Below are positions 37,788 to 46,852 of a stretch of 64,000 nt of DNA, piece after piece. The notes under the pieces are model-generated. The model did not search any database and had not been told where the DNA came from. It worked only from the letters and a program-made list of their open reading frames with translations. The DNA is from Solobacterium sp. (lineage in GTDB: Bacteria > Bacillota_I > Bacilli_A > Erysipelotrichales > Erysipelotrichaceae), in NCBI GenBank assembly GCA_017430925.1, contig JAFRMA010000088.1, positions 1-64,000 on the forward strand, written 5' to 3'. Position 1 is the first letter of the stretch; every line of letters begins with the position of its first letter. The position numbers and the translations under genes are program-made.

Positions 37788-38791
37788 TCAAGAGTTTTGG
37801 CATCACAAAGAACGGTCAGGAAGCCCATCTGTTTACCCTGGAAAACGAGAACACAATCGTCACTTTATGTGAACACGGGGCCAGAATGGTATCCTTTATC
37901 GACAAGAAAACAGGAACGGATATTTTACAAGGATTTGATGATGTGTCCGGATTTGAGAAGATGAAATCCATGGGCGCATCGGTAGGACGTGTATGCAACC
38001 GCATCACGAAAGGTACCTTTACCCTGAACGGGAAAGAGTATCATACCGAGATCAACGAATACGATAATACCCGGCACAGCGGTTCGGCGACATTCGCGAA
38101 CAAGATGTTTGCGTATGATGTACAGGGAAACAAGGTGACCTTCTCACTGGAATCTCCGGACGGGGAAGGAGGCTTCCCGGGAAATCTTCATGTGGATATC
38201 ATCTATGAACTGAAGGATGATGGTTTGTACTATACGTTCTGCGGCACAAGTGACAAGGATACACCGCTGTCGGTGACCAACCACGCATACTTCAATCTGA
38301 ACGGTCCGGCAGACAATTCCGTGCTTGATCATGAACTGCAGGTGTGTGCTGAATCGTTTATGGGCATTGACCCTCATGAGTTAATTACAGGTGAAGTGAT
38401 TAAAACAGAGGGTACACCATTTGACTTCCGCGAATTCAAACGCATCGGGAAAGACATTGATGAAGAGAATGAGCAGCTGAAGAATGGTATCGGTTATGAT
38501 CATCACTTTGTGATTGACGGAGAAGGAATGCGTAAGCACTGCGAACTCCGCAGCGATGTCCTGGATTTGGAAGTCTGGTCAGATCTGCCAGGTGTCCAGG
38601 TCTATACCTCCAATACCAACACCGGTGAATTCCCCGGGAAACAGGGAGGCACATTCCCCGCCAGAAGCTCCATCTGTCTGGAAACACAGTATGTGCCGGA
38701 TGCGCTGAATCATCCTGAAGTGGAACAGCCGATCCTCAAAGCGGGCGGCATACTGAAGCATACAACGATCTACAAACTGCATAATCGTTAA
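37784..38791 (+). CDS. galM: Galactose mutarotase (aldose 1-epimerase)
   Basis: Interconverts alpha and beta galactose, supplying galactokinase. Family motifs: HGARMVSF near 27, GRVCNRITKGTFTLNGKEY near 67, NHAYFNLNG near 166 (catalytic His) and CLETQYVPDALNHPE near 294 (catalytic Glu). 335 aa. Start overlaps the galK stop (ATGA), so the pair is coupled. A terminator-like hairpin follows. Confidence 0.96.
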   Translation: MIKSFGITKNGQEAHLFTLENENTIVTLCEHGARMVSFIDKKTGTDILQGFDDVSGFEKMKSMGASVGRVCNRITKGTFTLNGKEYHTEINEYDNTRHSGSATFANKMFAYDVQGNKVTFSLESPDGEGGFPGNLHVDIIYELKDDGLYYTFCGTSDKDTPLSVTNHAYFNLNGPADNSVLDHELQVCAESFMGIDPHELITGEVIKTEGTPFDFREFKRIGKDIDEENEQLKNGIGYDHHFVIDGEGMRKHCELRSDVLDLEVWSDLPGVQVYTSNTNTGEFPGKQGGTFPARSSICLETQYVPDALNHPEVEQPILKAGGILKHTTIYKLHNR

Positions 38792-38797
38792 GAAATA

Positions 38798-38846
38798 AAC
38801 CTGACAAATTGTGAAGACTATCTTCTATATGAGTCAGGTTATTTTA
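38798..38846 (+). terminator. Terminator after galM
   Basis: AACCTGAC (38798-38805) pairs with GTCAGGTT (38833-38840), long 27-nt loop, then ATTTTAT. It separates gal genes from the hydrolase array. Confidence 0.65.
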
Positions 38847-38870
38847 TATATTGTAAAAAATACCCAAGAC

Positions 38871-38899
38871 TATAATGGAAGTGTTGATAGCGCTTACAT
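38871..38899 (+). promoter_or_regulatory. Promoter -10 and perfect cre site of the hydrolase array
   Basis: TATAAT at 38871-38876 is followed at 38884-38899 by TTGATAGCGCTTACAT, which fits every position of the cre consensus WTGNNARCGNWWWCAW. The cre covers the expected transcript start, where bound CcpA would block transcription. No convincing -35 hexamer is seen, so the promoter may need an activator. Confidence 0.78.
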
Positions 38900-38938
38900 G
38901 TTTTTCGTGCAGGCTGAAGATAATTAAAGGAGAGTTTT

Positions 38939-39808
38939 ATGGGTATCAGTAAACCAATTGTATTGGAGATTGCGTATAGAACTTACGCGATCAATGAATT
39001 CGGTATGGCTACCGCTTTTATTCTGTGGGGAACCGAAAGAGGACTTCTGATCGACACCGGGTGCGGAATGTACAATATCCGGGAGATTGCGGATGAACTC
39101 TGTCCGGTACCATACGATGTCGTATTAACACACGGACACGGAGATCACAGCGGCTATATGGATGCCTGGGATGAAGTGTGGCTCCACCCGGCAGACTGGG
39201 ATGCGTATCTTCCGGAGAAGATGGCAGCTGCCAAAGAGTTCCACAAGAGCTATCCGAAGATGATGGCCGGCTACGGCAGTTTTGACGCGTATGACATTAC
39301 AGAAGAACAGTTACACTTCCCGGATCATGCGCCGAAGTTCCTGCCTCTTACCGAAGGAACTGTATTTGATCTGGGCGGAGGACGCAAGGTAGATGTCATT
39401 CATACCCCGGGTCATACGGCAGGAGAGGTCGTACTGATTGATCCGAGTGTAAGGATCCTGTTCAGCGGTGATGCCTGCAATCCCAATCTTGGCTTAAGAG
39501 CCACCAGTGTAAATACCGCGCTCAAAGGTCTGTTAAAGGTAAAAGCACGTCAGGCAGACTTTGACCGTAACTTCAACAGTCATATCGGCTACGGCGGAAG
39601 TAATGTGCATATCGCGATGCCGGACAGCTGTCTGGATGACTGCCTCTATATCCTGAGAGGAATCATTGACGGTACTGCGGATGTCAGACATGCGTCTTCC
39701 CCGTTCCGCCCCGGTACTCCTCCGGTATGGTATGTGAAATACGGCAACGTACAGATCACCTTCAACCCGGAAAGAATTATTGATGAAGGAGAGGAACCTG
39801 CGGAATGA
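38939..39808 (+). CDS. MBL-fold metallohydrolase, array copy 1
   Basis: Metallo-beta-lactamase-fold hydrolase, 289 aa, no signal peptide. The dinuclear metal motif is H65-G-H67-G-D69-H70, followed by the later ligands in HTPGHTAGE near 150 and LFSGDACN near 175, and a C-terminal His (NSHIGYGG). The fold covers lactonases, thioesterases, amidases and phosphodiesterases, so the reaction is open. First gene behind the cre promoter; AAAGGAGAG site. Ends with DEGEEPAE, a tail shared by the copies. Confidence 0.85.
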   Translation: MGISKPIVLEIAYRTYAINEFGMATAFILWGTERGLLIDTGCGMYNIREIADELCPVPYDVVLTHGHGDHSGYMDAWDEVWLHPADWDAYLPEKMAAAKEFHKSYPKMMAGYGSFDAYDITEEQLHFPDHAPKFLPLTEGTVFDLGGGRKVDVIHTPGHTAGEVVLIDPSVRILFSGDACNPNLGLRATSVNTALKGLLKVKARQADFDRNFNSHIGYGGSNVHIAMPDSCLDDCLYILRGIIDGTADVRHASSPFRPGTPPVWYVKYGNVQITFNPERIIDEGEEPAE

Positions 39809-39925
39809 GTCTATGCGCAGGAGCACCTGCGTTGTTACATATATAAATTCGGATTATACCGGATATATTCCGGAAAAAACATACAGAGAGATGTTCAAGA
39901 AACTCAAATAGTCAGGAGGTATTGT

Positions 39926-41284
39926 ATGACATTGAGAGTTGGTGCAGGGAAAGCCTGTATCTCCCCTACAGCAGACCTGTTTCCGTTTGCCGGGTTTGCG
40001 GGAAGCGATCCCAAGGTAGAGGTCCACGATGATCTGTATACCAGAGCGATCGTAATCGACAACGGTGAAAAGCTTGCGGCAATCGTCAACTTTGACCTGG
40101 GCATGTTACCGCCTTGGAAAGAGATGGTAGAGATACTGCAGAGTGTCATGCCGATCGAAGAAAAATACATGTTCTTTGCGCCTACACACAGCCATGGTTC
40201 TCCGCACGCAAGACCTTCGGTAAAACCTGCCGGTATGGATAAGCTGATGAACAGAAACGAAGAACAGACCGAGAAGTATACCGCGATCGTGTTCAAGGGG
40301 CTGAAAGAAGCAGTGGAGAAAGCTTATGCGACTCTGCGTCCTGCGAAGTACGGCTTCGGCACCGGTGAGAGCTGGATCAATGTCAACCGTGATAAACAAT
40401 TTGAAGATGGTTACTGGATGCAGGATAACAACTATGCCGGATATGCGGACAAGACCCTGGCTGTAATCAAGTTTGTGGATGAAGAAGAGAAACTGATCGC
40501 CGCCGTACTCAACTATGCCTGCCATGCCGTACTGACCTTTGTCGGTAAGGATGCGGATGGCAAGTGCAAGGTCTCCGGAGACATCCCGGGATATACCGAG
40601 GCATACGTGGAGAGACGTTTCGGGAATGACGCTGTAGTACTTTGGACACCGGCAGCGCAGGGCAATATCAACCCGGTGATCGGTACCGGAGTGTTTACCT
40701 ACCTGGATGATGGGTATGGCGTACGTACGAATCTTCCGGATGGCACAGCATTTATCCTGAGAGCTTCCCTGGGCGGACAGCACGCGATTGACTCCATCAA
40801 GGTCCTCAACAGTATCACGGAATACAGCGATACGATGGATATCCAGGCAGACCGGGAGATCATTCCTCTGCCGGCACAGAAACCTCCGGTAGGCGCGGAT
40901 ATGGGCTATAACCGCCTGCTGGTGGATAATATCATCCCTCTGGGACCGAACGGCGAACATCCGGAGAAGAAATTGGTCATCATGGAAGATGATCCCGATC
41001 ATCCGTTCCAGATGGAACTGAAGATGCTGAAACTCGGAGATATCGCTGTCCTGGGTTCATCCAATGATATCTATTCGGAGATCGGCAGAGACATGAAAGC
41101 TGCTTCTCCGATGAAGAATACGATCGTTGTTGTCCACACCAATCCCGCCATCAACAGTTACATTCCGGATAAGACAGCCAAGGATCATCTGACCTTCCAG
41201 GCTTACGGATTTGTTAAACCCGGTGCCTGTGATGAACTGATCGTGGATGGAATGCTCAGACTGTTTAAGAAGTTTGATTTATAG
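39926..41284 (+). CDS. Neutral-ceramidase-like protein, array copy 1
   Basis: 452 aa, resembles the N-terminal catalytic domain of neutral/alkaline ceramidases, zinc amidases that cut N-acyl-sphingosine. VGAGKACISPTADLFPFAGF is the family N terminus; PTHSHGSPH (His88, His90) and NYACHAV near 200 fit the zinc-ligand positions. Unlike classical ceramidases there is no signal peptide or C-terminal Ig-like domain, so a cytoplasmic substrate is implied. AGGAGG site. The 117-bp gap before it holds two small hairpins (39825-39842; CCGGA/TCCGG). Confidence 0.78.
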   Translation: MTLRVGAGKACISPTADLFPFAGFAGSDPKVEVHDDLYTRAIVIDNGEKLAAIVNFDLGMLPPWKEMVEILQSVMPIEEKYMFFAPTHSHGSPHARPSVKPAGMDKLMNRNEEQTEKYTAIVFKGLKEAVEKAYATLRPAKYGFGTGESWINVNRDKQFEDGYWMQDNNYAGYADKTLAVIKFVDEEEKLIAAVLNYACHAVLTFVGKDADGKCKVSGDIPGYTEAYVERRFGNDAVVLWTPAAQGNINPVIGTGVFTYLDDGYGVRTNLPDGTAFILRASLGGQHAIDSIKVLNSITEYSDTMDIQADREIIPLPAQKPPVGADMGYNRLLVDNIIPLGPNGEHPEKKLVIMEDDPDHPFQMELKMLKLGDIAVLGSSNDIYSEIGRDMKAASPMKNTIVVVHTNPAINSYIPDKTAKDHLTFQAYGFVKPGACDELIVDGMLRLFKKFDL

Positions 41285-41295
41285 AGGAGGTCTTT

Positions 41296-42642
41296 ATGAC
41301 ATTAAAAGCAGGTGCCGCCAAGGCATGTATCTCTCCTACAGCGGAGTGTTTCCCGTTCCCGACCTTCGGTAATGCGGATCCGCGTTCGGCAATGCACGAT
41401 GATATCTATACCAGAGCTGTTGTTATTGATAACGGGAAAACACGAGCTGCCATAGTCAATTTTGATATGGTTGCGATTCCTCTGTTTGAGACAACAAGAA
41501 AACTGATCTCAGAAACCGGTAATATTCCGGAAGAGAATGTATTCATGACCGCAACACATAACCATGATGCGCCTTCGATCCGTACACCTCAGCCGGGTGC
41601 CAAACAGGATGAAGATCTTGCGAGAAGAATGGACATCTATAAGAAGATCGTTCTTGATGGTGTGAAGAGAGTGATTGAAGAGGCTGTGGCAGGGCTGCGT
41701 CCGGCAAAGTATGGTTTTGACACCGGTGAAAGCTGGATCAATGTTAACCGTGACTTCCAGTTTGAAGATGGATACTGGATGCAGGGGCCAAACTTCAAGG
41801 CATATGCGGATAAGACGCTGGCTGTCATGAAGTTTGTGGATGAAGAAGGTAAGCTGATTGCGGCAGTGCTGAACTATGGCTGTCATGCGGTACTTGGCTT
41901 TGTCGCTAAGGATGTGGACGGTAAGATCAAGGTTTCTTCGGACTGGCCGGGTTATGCGCAGAATTATGTGGAGCAGAGATTCGGGGACGGCGCAGTATGT
42001 CTATGGACACCGGCTGCGGAAGGAAATCTGAATCCGGTATACGGAGCCGGGTTGTATACATTCCTTGAGGATGGCTATGCTGTGTCCAAACAGCTTCCTC
42101 CGGGAACAGCGTTTGTGCTGATGGAAGCACTTGGCGGTCAACATGCCATTGATGCAATTAAGGTAATTAACGGTATCACAACGTATTGTGACAATATGGA
42201 AATCAAGAATGCCCGCACGGAGGTAGAACTTCCATCACAGAAACCTCCGGTAGGCGCGGATATGATGCGGAATCGTATGCTGGTAGATAACCTGTTACCT
42301 CTTGGCCCTAACGGGGAACGTCCGGAGAAGAACCTGGTTGTCATGGAAGATGATCCGGAACATCCGTTCAGGATGGAGATCAAGATCCTGCAGTTAGGTG
42401 ATGTCGCATGGGTTGGTGTACCCTGTGAAATCTATTCTGAGATAGGCAGAGACATGAAAGCCGCTTCACCATGCCCGAATACTGTAGTCGTTACACATAC
42501 AAATACGAACTATCACAGTTATATCCCGGATAAGACCGCTGCGGATCATCATACGTTCCAGTCTTACGGTGCCGCGAAACCGGGTGCCTGCGATGAGTAT
42601 ATCGTCAATGGTATGGTCGAACTGTTCAAGGAATTGAAATAA
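41296..42642 (+). CDS. Neutral-ceramidase-like protein, array copy 2
   Basis: 448 aa, 11 bp after copy 1 with GAGGAGG. Zinc motif reads TATHNHDAPS; the second-half motif NYGCHAVLGF is shared with copy 3. It is far closer to copy 3 than to any other copy: long stretches are identical in DNA (for example around 41930-42000 versus 43290-43375), indicating recent tandem duplication. No signal peptide. Same family reservations as for copy 1: amidase chemistry is inferred from fold only. Confidence 0.8.
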   Translation: MTLKAGAAKACISPTAECFPFPTFGNADPRSAMHDDIYTRAVVIDNGKTRAAIVNFDMVAIPLFETTRKLISETGNIPEENVFMTATHNHDAPSIRTPQPGAKQDEDLARRMDIYKKIVLDGVKRVIEEAVAGLRPAKYGFDTGESWINVNRDFQFEDGYWMQGPNFKAYADKTLAVMKFVDEEGKLIAAVLNYGCHAVLGFVAKDVDGKIKVSSDWPGYAQNYVEQRFGDGAVCLWTPAAEGNLNPVYGAGLYTFLEDGYAVSKQLPPGTAFVLMEALGGQHAIDAIKVINGITTYCDNMEIKNARTEVELPSQKPPVGADMMRNRMLVDNLLPLGPNGERPEKNLVVMEDDPEHPFRMEIKILQLGDVAWVGVPCEIYSEIGRDMKAASPCPNTVVVTHTNTNYHSYIPDKTAADHHTFQSYGAAKPGACDEYIVNGMVELFKELK

Positions 42643-42655
42643 GGAGGTAAACAGA

Positions 42656-44007
42656 ATGAGTTTTAAGGTTGGTGCCGCCAAGGTATGTATCTCTCCTACA
42701 GCGGATTGTTTCCCGTTCCCGACCTTCGGTGATGCGGATCCGCGTTCAGCGATGCACGATGATATCTATACCAGAGCGGTAGTCATGGATAACGGGGAAA
42801 CAAGAGCTGCCATAGTGAATTTTGATATGGTTTCAATCCCTGTGTTTGAGACAACGAGAAAACTATCTCAGAAACTGGTAATATTCCGGAAGAGAATGTC
42901 TTCATGACCGCAACACATAATCATGATGCACCGTTTGCAGGAAGCCCCGTACAGGGCGCAGGTGTAAAGCGTGATGATGATCTTGCGGCAAGGATGGAGA
43001 AATTCACGCAGATCGTACTGGACGGCGTGAAGAAGGTAATTGAAGAGGCGACAGCATCTCTGCGTCCGGCAAAGTATGGCTTTGACACCGGGGAAAGCTG
43101 GATCAATGTTAACCGTGATTTCCAGTTTGAAGATGGTTACTGGATGCAGGAACCGAACTTCAAGGCGTATGCGGATAAGACTTTGGCAGTCATGAAATTC
43201 GTGGATGAGAATGACAAGTTGATTGCGGCAGTACTGAACTATGGTTGTCATGCGGTACTTGGTTTTGTCGCCAAGGATGTGGACGGTAAGATCAAGGTTT
43301 CTTCGGACTGGCCGGGTTATGCGCAGAATTACGTAGAGCAGAGATTCGGGGACGGCGCAGTATGTCTGTGGACACCGGCGGCGGAAGGTAACCTGAATCC
43401 GGTATACAGTTCTACGTTGTATACATTCCTTGAGGATGGTTACGCGGTAGGTAAGCCGCTTCCTCCGGGAACAGCGTTTGTCCTGATGGAAGCTCTGGGC
43501 GGTCAGCACGCAATCGATGCGATCGGTGTAATAAACAAGATCACAGAGTACAAGGATGAACTGCCGATCCAGTATGCACGCGGGGAGTTTGAAATGCCTT
43601 CACAGAAACCTCCGGTAGGCGCGGACATGATGCGGAATCGTATGCTGGTGGATAACCTGTTACCTCTTGGCCCTAACGGGGAACGTCCGGTCAAAGATCT
43701 GGTTGTCATGGAAGATGATCCCGAACATCCGTTTGTGATGGAAATCAAGATCCTGAAGCTCGGGGATGTCGCGTGGGTCGGCGTACCGTGCGAGATTTAT
43801 TCCGAGATCGGCAGAGATATGAAAGCTGCTTCACCGTGTCCGAATACTGTAGTCGTTACGCATACAAACACGAACTACAGAAGTTATATCCCGGATAAGA
43901 CCGCCGCGGATCATCATACGTTCCAGTCTTACGGTGCCGCGAAGCCAGGCGCATGTGACGAGTATATCGTGAACGGAATGTTAGAACTATTCAAAGAAAT
44001 CAAGTAA
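42656..44007 (+). pseudogene. Neutral-ceramidase-like protein, array copy 3, frameshifted
   Basis: Two frames make up one copy of the family: 42656-42907 (83 codons, last ~14 out of register) and 42904-44007 (367 codons). Compared with copy 2, one G is missing between 42864 and 42865 (AAACTGATCTC becomes AAACTATCTC). The rest is intact, including THNHDAP and NYGCHAVLGF. The shifted frame ends in TGA overlapping an ATG (ATGA at 42904), so the C-terminal part, which keeps the zinc motif, could be re-initiated. It may be a true pseudogene, a split gene, or a sequencing error. Confidence 0.75.
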
Positions 44008-44037
44008 TGCAAAACACACTGCAGGAGGATGACAAAA

Positions 44038-44121
44038 TGAGTATTATAGCATTTATCAGTAATATTTATTTCATCCGTGACAGTGTGTTAAGAGTGTTTG
44101 AATACAGATTAAATCTGTAAT
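44038..44121 (+). CDS. Possible small ORF, 27 aa, or remnant of a deleted array gene
   Basis: ATG at 44038 has a full AGGAGG site 8 nt upstream and opens 27 codons, product MSIIAFISNIYFIRDSVLRV plus 7 residues. The 5' context resembles that of the ceramidase-like copies (AGGAGG, spacer, ATGAGT), so this may be the start of a deleted copy or a real hydrophobic small peptide. Confidence 0.35.
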
Positions 44122-44142
44122 AATTTTAGCGAATGTATGAGT

Positions 44143-44175
44143 AAGGAAGATAACTACAGTACAGTTGTCTTCCTT
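44143..44175 (+). promoter_or_regulatory. Strong hairpin before the second MBL block
   Basis: AAGGAAGATAACT (44143-44155) pairs with AGTTGTCTTCCTT (44163-44175), one G-U pair, 7-nt loop. There is no T tract after it. It sits 39 nt before the MBL copy 2 start and could be an mRNA processing or stability element within the array transcript. Confidence 0.5.
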
Positions 44176-44214
44176 ATGATATACGCATGGTTATTAATAA
44201 ACAGGAGGGTATGT

Positions 44215-45102
44215 ATGGGAATACGCAAGCCGGAAGTGCTGGAAATCGCGCAGAAGACCTACGCAATCAATGAATTCGGTATGGTTACCTGTTATCTCCT
44301 GATCGGAGAAGAAAGAGGTCTGTTGATCGACTGTGGGACCGGTATGTATAACATCCGGGAGATTGCCGACGAACTGTGTGATTTACCCTATGATGTCGTG
44401 ATCACCCACGCTGACTTTGACCACTATTGTTCCATGGACATGTGGGATGAAGTGTGGCTGCATCCCGCGGACTGGCACATGATGGAACCGGAGTATCAGG
44501 AGCGTGCCCGGGAGATGTTCAAAGATTATCCTGCCATGATGGTCAAACCGGGAACTTTTGACGCCTACGATATTACGCCGGACCAGATGCGCTATCCGGA
44601 GAAGATGCCCAGGTTCCTGCCGCTTGCGGATGGTCAGGTATTTGATCTCGGAGGCAGGAAAGTAGACGTGATCCACACACCCGGGCATTCTGCCGGTGAA
44701 GTTGTTCTGATCGATCCTTCTGTACGTATCCTTTTCAGCGGCGATGCCTGCAACACCAACCTGATCCTGGTCAGGGAACTGGTGGGAAACGGCAGAGGAG
44801 TATCCGTGAATACAGCCTTGAAAGGATTACTGAAGATCAAGGCCAGAGAAAAAGACTTTGACCGTAACTTTAACGGACATATAGGCTATGGCGGCAGCAC
44901 CGTGCACCGGAGCGTGCCGGAAGAAGTTCTGGATGAAGCGATTGAGATCCTGACCAGGATCCTGAAGGGAACCGCGGAAGTAGAGAAGTTCCCGGTATTT
45001 GACGGGATCTACGGTGAGTGGTCTACAGTAAATCTTGGGTATACCAGGATTAGTTTTGATCCGGAAAGATTAATTGATGAAGGGGAAGAACCTGCAGTTT
45101 AG
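44215..45102 (+). CDS. MBL-fold metallohydrolase, array copy 2, altered metal motif
   Basis: 295 aa, beginning MGIRKPEVLE with CAGGAGGG upstream; the longer in-frame ATG at 44137 is excluded by the ribosome site and by alignment with the other copies. The first metal motif reads H65-A-D67-F-D69-H70, so the second His is Asp. Later ligands (HTPGHSAGE, LFSGDACN) remain. It has a 6-residue insertion LVRELVGNGRG-like loop after SGDACNTN. A metal with oxygen preference, or changed activity, is possible. Confidence 0.84.
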   Translation: MGIRKPEVLEIAQKTYAINEFGMVTCYLLIGEERGLLIDCGTGMYNIREIADELCDLPYDVVITHADFDHYCSMDMWDEVWLHPADWHMMEPEYQERAREMFKDYPAMMVKPGTFDAYDITPDQMRYPEKMPRFLPLADGQVFDLGGRKVDVIHTPGHSAGEVVLIDPSVRILFSGDACNTNLILVRELVGNGRGVSVNTALKGLLKIKAREKDFDRNFNGHIGYGGSTVHRSVPEEVLDEAIEILTRILKGTAEVEKFPVFDGIYGEWSTVNLGYTRISFDPERLIDEGEEPAV

Positions 45103-45110
45103 GAGGAATT

Positions 45111-45977
45111 ATGGGAGTCAGTAAACCGGAAGTACTGGAGATTGCGAGAAATACATACGCGATCAATGAGTTTGGCATGGCCACATGCTTTTTGCTGGTG
45201 GGCAGTGAAAGAGGACTGCTGATCGATACAGGGTGCGGTATGTACAATATCCGTGAGATTGCGGATGAATTGTGCAAGGTACCGTATGATGTCGTTCTGA
45301 CACATGCGCATGGAGATCATTTCGGGTCTATGGACAAATGGGACGAAGTATACCTCCATCCGGATGATTTTGACCTGCTGGCACCGGATAAAGATGAACT
45401 GAATCATGCGAAATACGCGATGTATCCGGGAATGATGGCGAAGTTTGGAACTTTTGATGCGTATGATATCGTACCGGAACAGTTACGTTATCCTGAGAAG
45501 ACGCCGCGTTTGCTTCCCTGTGAGGAAGGTTATGTGTTTGATCTTGGAGGGGGACGTAAGGTGGATGTGGTACATACACCCGGACACACACCGGGAGAGA
45601 TCGTACTATTTGATCCGTACACGAGAATTCTGTTCAGCGGTGATGCATGTAACGTGAATCTGGGACTGACTGCCACCAGCGTAAATACTGCTTTGAAGGG
45701 TCTCTTGAAGATCAAGGCACGAGAGAATGAGTTTGACCGTAACTTTAACGGACATATCGGCTACGGCGGAAGTACCGTGCATCGCAGTATGCCGGAGGGT
45801 GTTCTGGACAACTGTCTGTATATCTGCCGGGGCTTGTTAAGTGGAATGCTGACCGGTACCGAAGGTCAGGCAATTGTACCTGGAGAGAAACCACGTTGGT
45901 CAGTCCGGCATGGAAATGTAAGAATCAGTTATTATCCCTGGAGATTGATAGATGATGGAGAGGAGCCTGCAGAATAA
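45111..45977 (+). CDS. MBL-fold metallohydrolase, array copy 3
   Basis: 288 aa, metal motif H65-A-H-G-D-H70 intact, then HTPGHTPGE and LFSGDACN. The stop of the previous gene forms part of the ribosome site (TAGGAGG). A region near 75-110 (LHPDDFDLLAPDKDELNHAKY) varies most between copies and probably shapes substrate choice. Its stop overlaps the start of copy 4 (TAATG), implying coupled translation. Confidence 0.86.
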   Translation: MGVSKPEVLEIARNTYAINEFGMATCFLLVGSERGLLIDTGCGMYNIREIADELCKVPYDVVLTHAHGDHFGSMDKWDEVYLHPDDFDLLAPDKDELNHAKYAMYPGMMAKFGTFDAYDIVPEQLRYPEKTPRLLPCEEGYVFDLGGGRKVDVVHTPGHTPGEIVLFDPYTRILFSGDACNVNLGLTATSVNTALKGLLKIKARENEFDRNFNGHIGYGGSTVHRSMPEGVLDNCLYICRGLLSGMLTGTEGQAIVPGEKPRWSVRHGNVRISYYPWRLIDDGEEPAE

Positions 45978-46843
45978 TGGGAATCAGTAAACCTTTAGTG
46001 CTGGAAGTAGCACGCAACACGTATGCGATCAATGAGTTTGGCATGGCCACATGTTTCCTGCTGGTCGGCAGTAAGAGAGGACTGCTGATCGATACAGGGT
46101 GCGGTATGTACAACCTCCGTGAGATTGCGGATGAATTGTGCAAGGTGCCGTACGATGTCGTACTGACACATGGTCATGGAGATCATATCGGTTCCATGGA
46201 TCGTTGGGATGAAGTGTGGCTGCATGAAGCGGACTGGGACGACTTGTCCATGGATAAGTTTGAAGAGAATCAGGCAAGATTGTTATCTTATCCGGACAGG
46301 ATGGAGCCTTTCGGAAGCTTTGAAGCCTATGACATCAAGAAGAGCCAGGCACGTTATCCGCAGAAGAATCCCAAATTCATACCGTTAAATGAGGGACAGG
46401 TGTTTGATCTCGGAGATGGCTGGAAGCTGGATGTGATCCACACACCCGGACATACGGCAGGAGAGGTCGTACTGATTGATCCGACCACCAGGATCTTATT
46501 CTCCGGGGATGCCTGCAATGTGAATCTCGGACTGGGAGGAGCCAGTGTCAATGCGGCTTTGAAAGGTCTGTTGAAAGTCAAGGCAAGAGAAGCGGATTTT
46601 GACCGTAACTTTAACGGTCATATCGGCTATGGAGGCGGAACGATACACCGCAGTATGCCGGAGAGCGTGCTGGATGACTGCTTACATATCATGCGGGGTG
46701 TATGTGACGGAAGTATCATCGGCGAAGAACGTCCGGGATTCCGTCCGGGAATGCCCCCGAGATTACATGTAAATTACGGACATGTCCATATCGGTTATGA
46801 TCCGGCAAGAATTATCGATGAAGGTGAAGAACCCGCGGAATAG
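45977..46843 (+). CDS. MBL-fold metallohydrolase, array copy 4
   Basis: 288 aa, HGHGDH motif intact. The segment before the third ligand reads LGDGWKLDVIHTPGHTAGE, where other copies have GGGRKVD. The first ~70 residues are nearly the same as copy 3, also in DNA (for example GAGTTTGGCATGGCCACATG in both), pointing to duplication or gene conversion between them. Starts within the TAATG overlap; GAGAGGAG lies ~12 nt upstream. Confidence 0.86.
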   Translation: MGISKPLVLEVARNTYAINEFGMATCFLLVGSKRGLLIDTGCGMYNLREIADELCKVPYDVVLTHGHGDHIGSMDRWDEVWLHEADWDDLSMDKFEENQARLLSYPDRMEPFGSFEAYDIKKSQARYPQKNPKFIPLNEGQVFDLGDGWKLDVIHTPGHTAGEVVLIDPTTRILFSGDACNVNLGLGGASVNAALKGLLKVKAREADFDRNFNGHIGYGGGTIHRSMPESVLDDCLHIMRGVCDGSIIGEERPGFRPGMPPRLHVNYGHVHIGYDPARIIDEGEEPAE

Positions 46844-46852
46844 GAGGAGACT

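Noticed and set aside
40106-41002. 298-codon minus-strand open frame
   Set aside because: Antisense to ceramidase-like copy 1; similar antisense frames arise in every copy because of codon use.
44137-44214. N-terminal extension of MBL copy 2 from ATG 44137
   Set aside because: The extension covers a hairpin and lacks a ribosome site; CAGGAGGG precedes ATG 44215, where the sister genes also begin.
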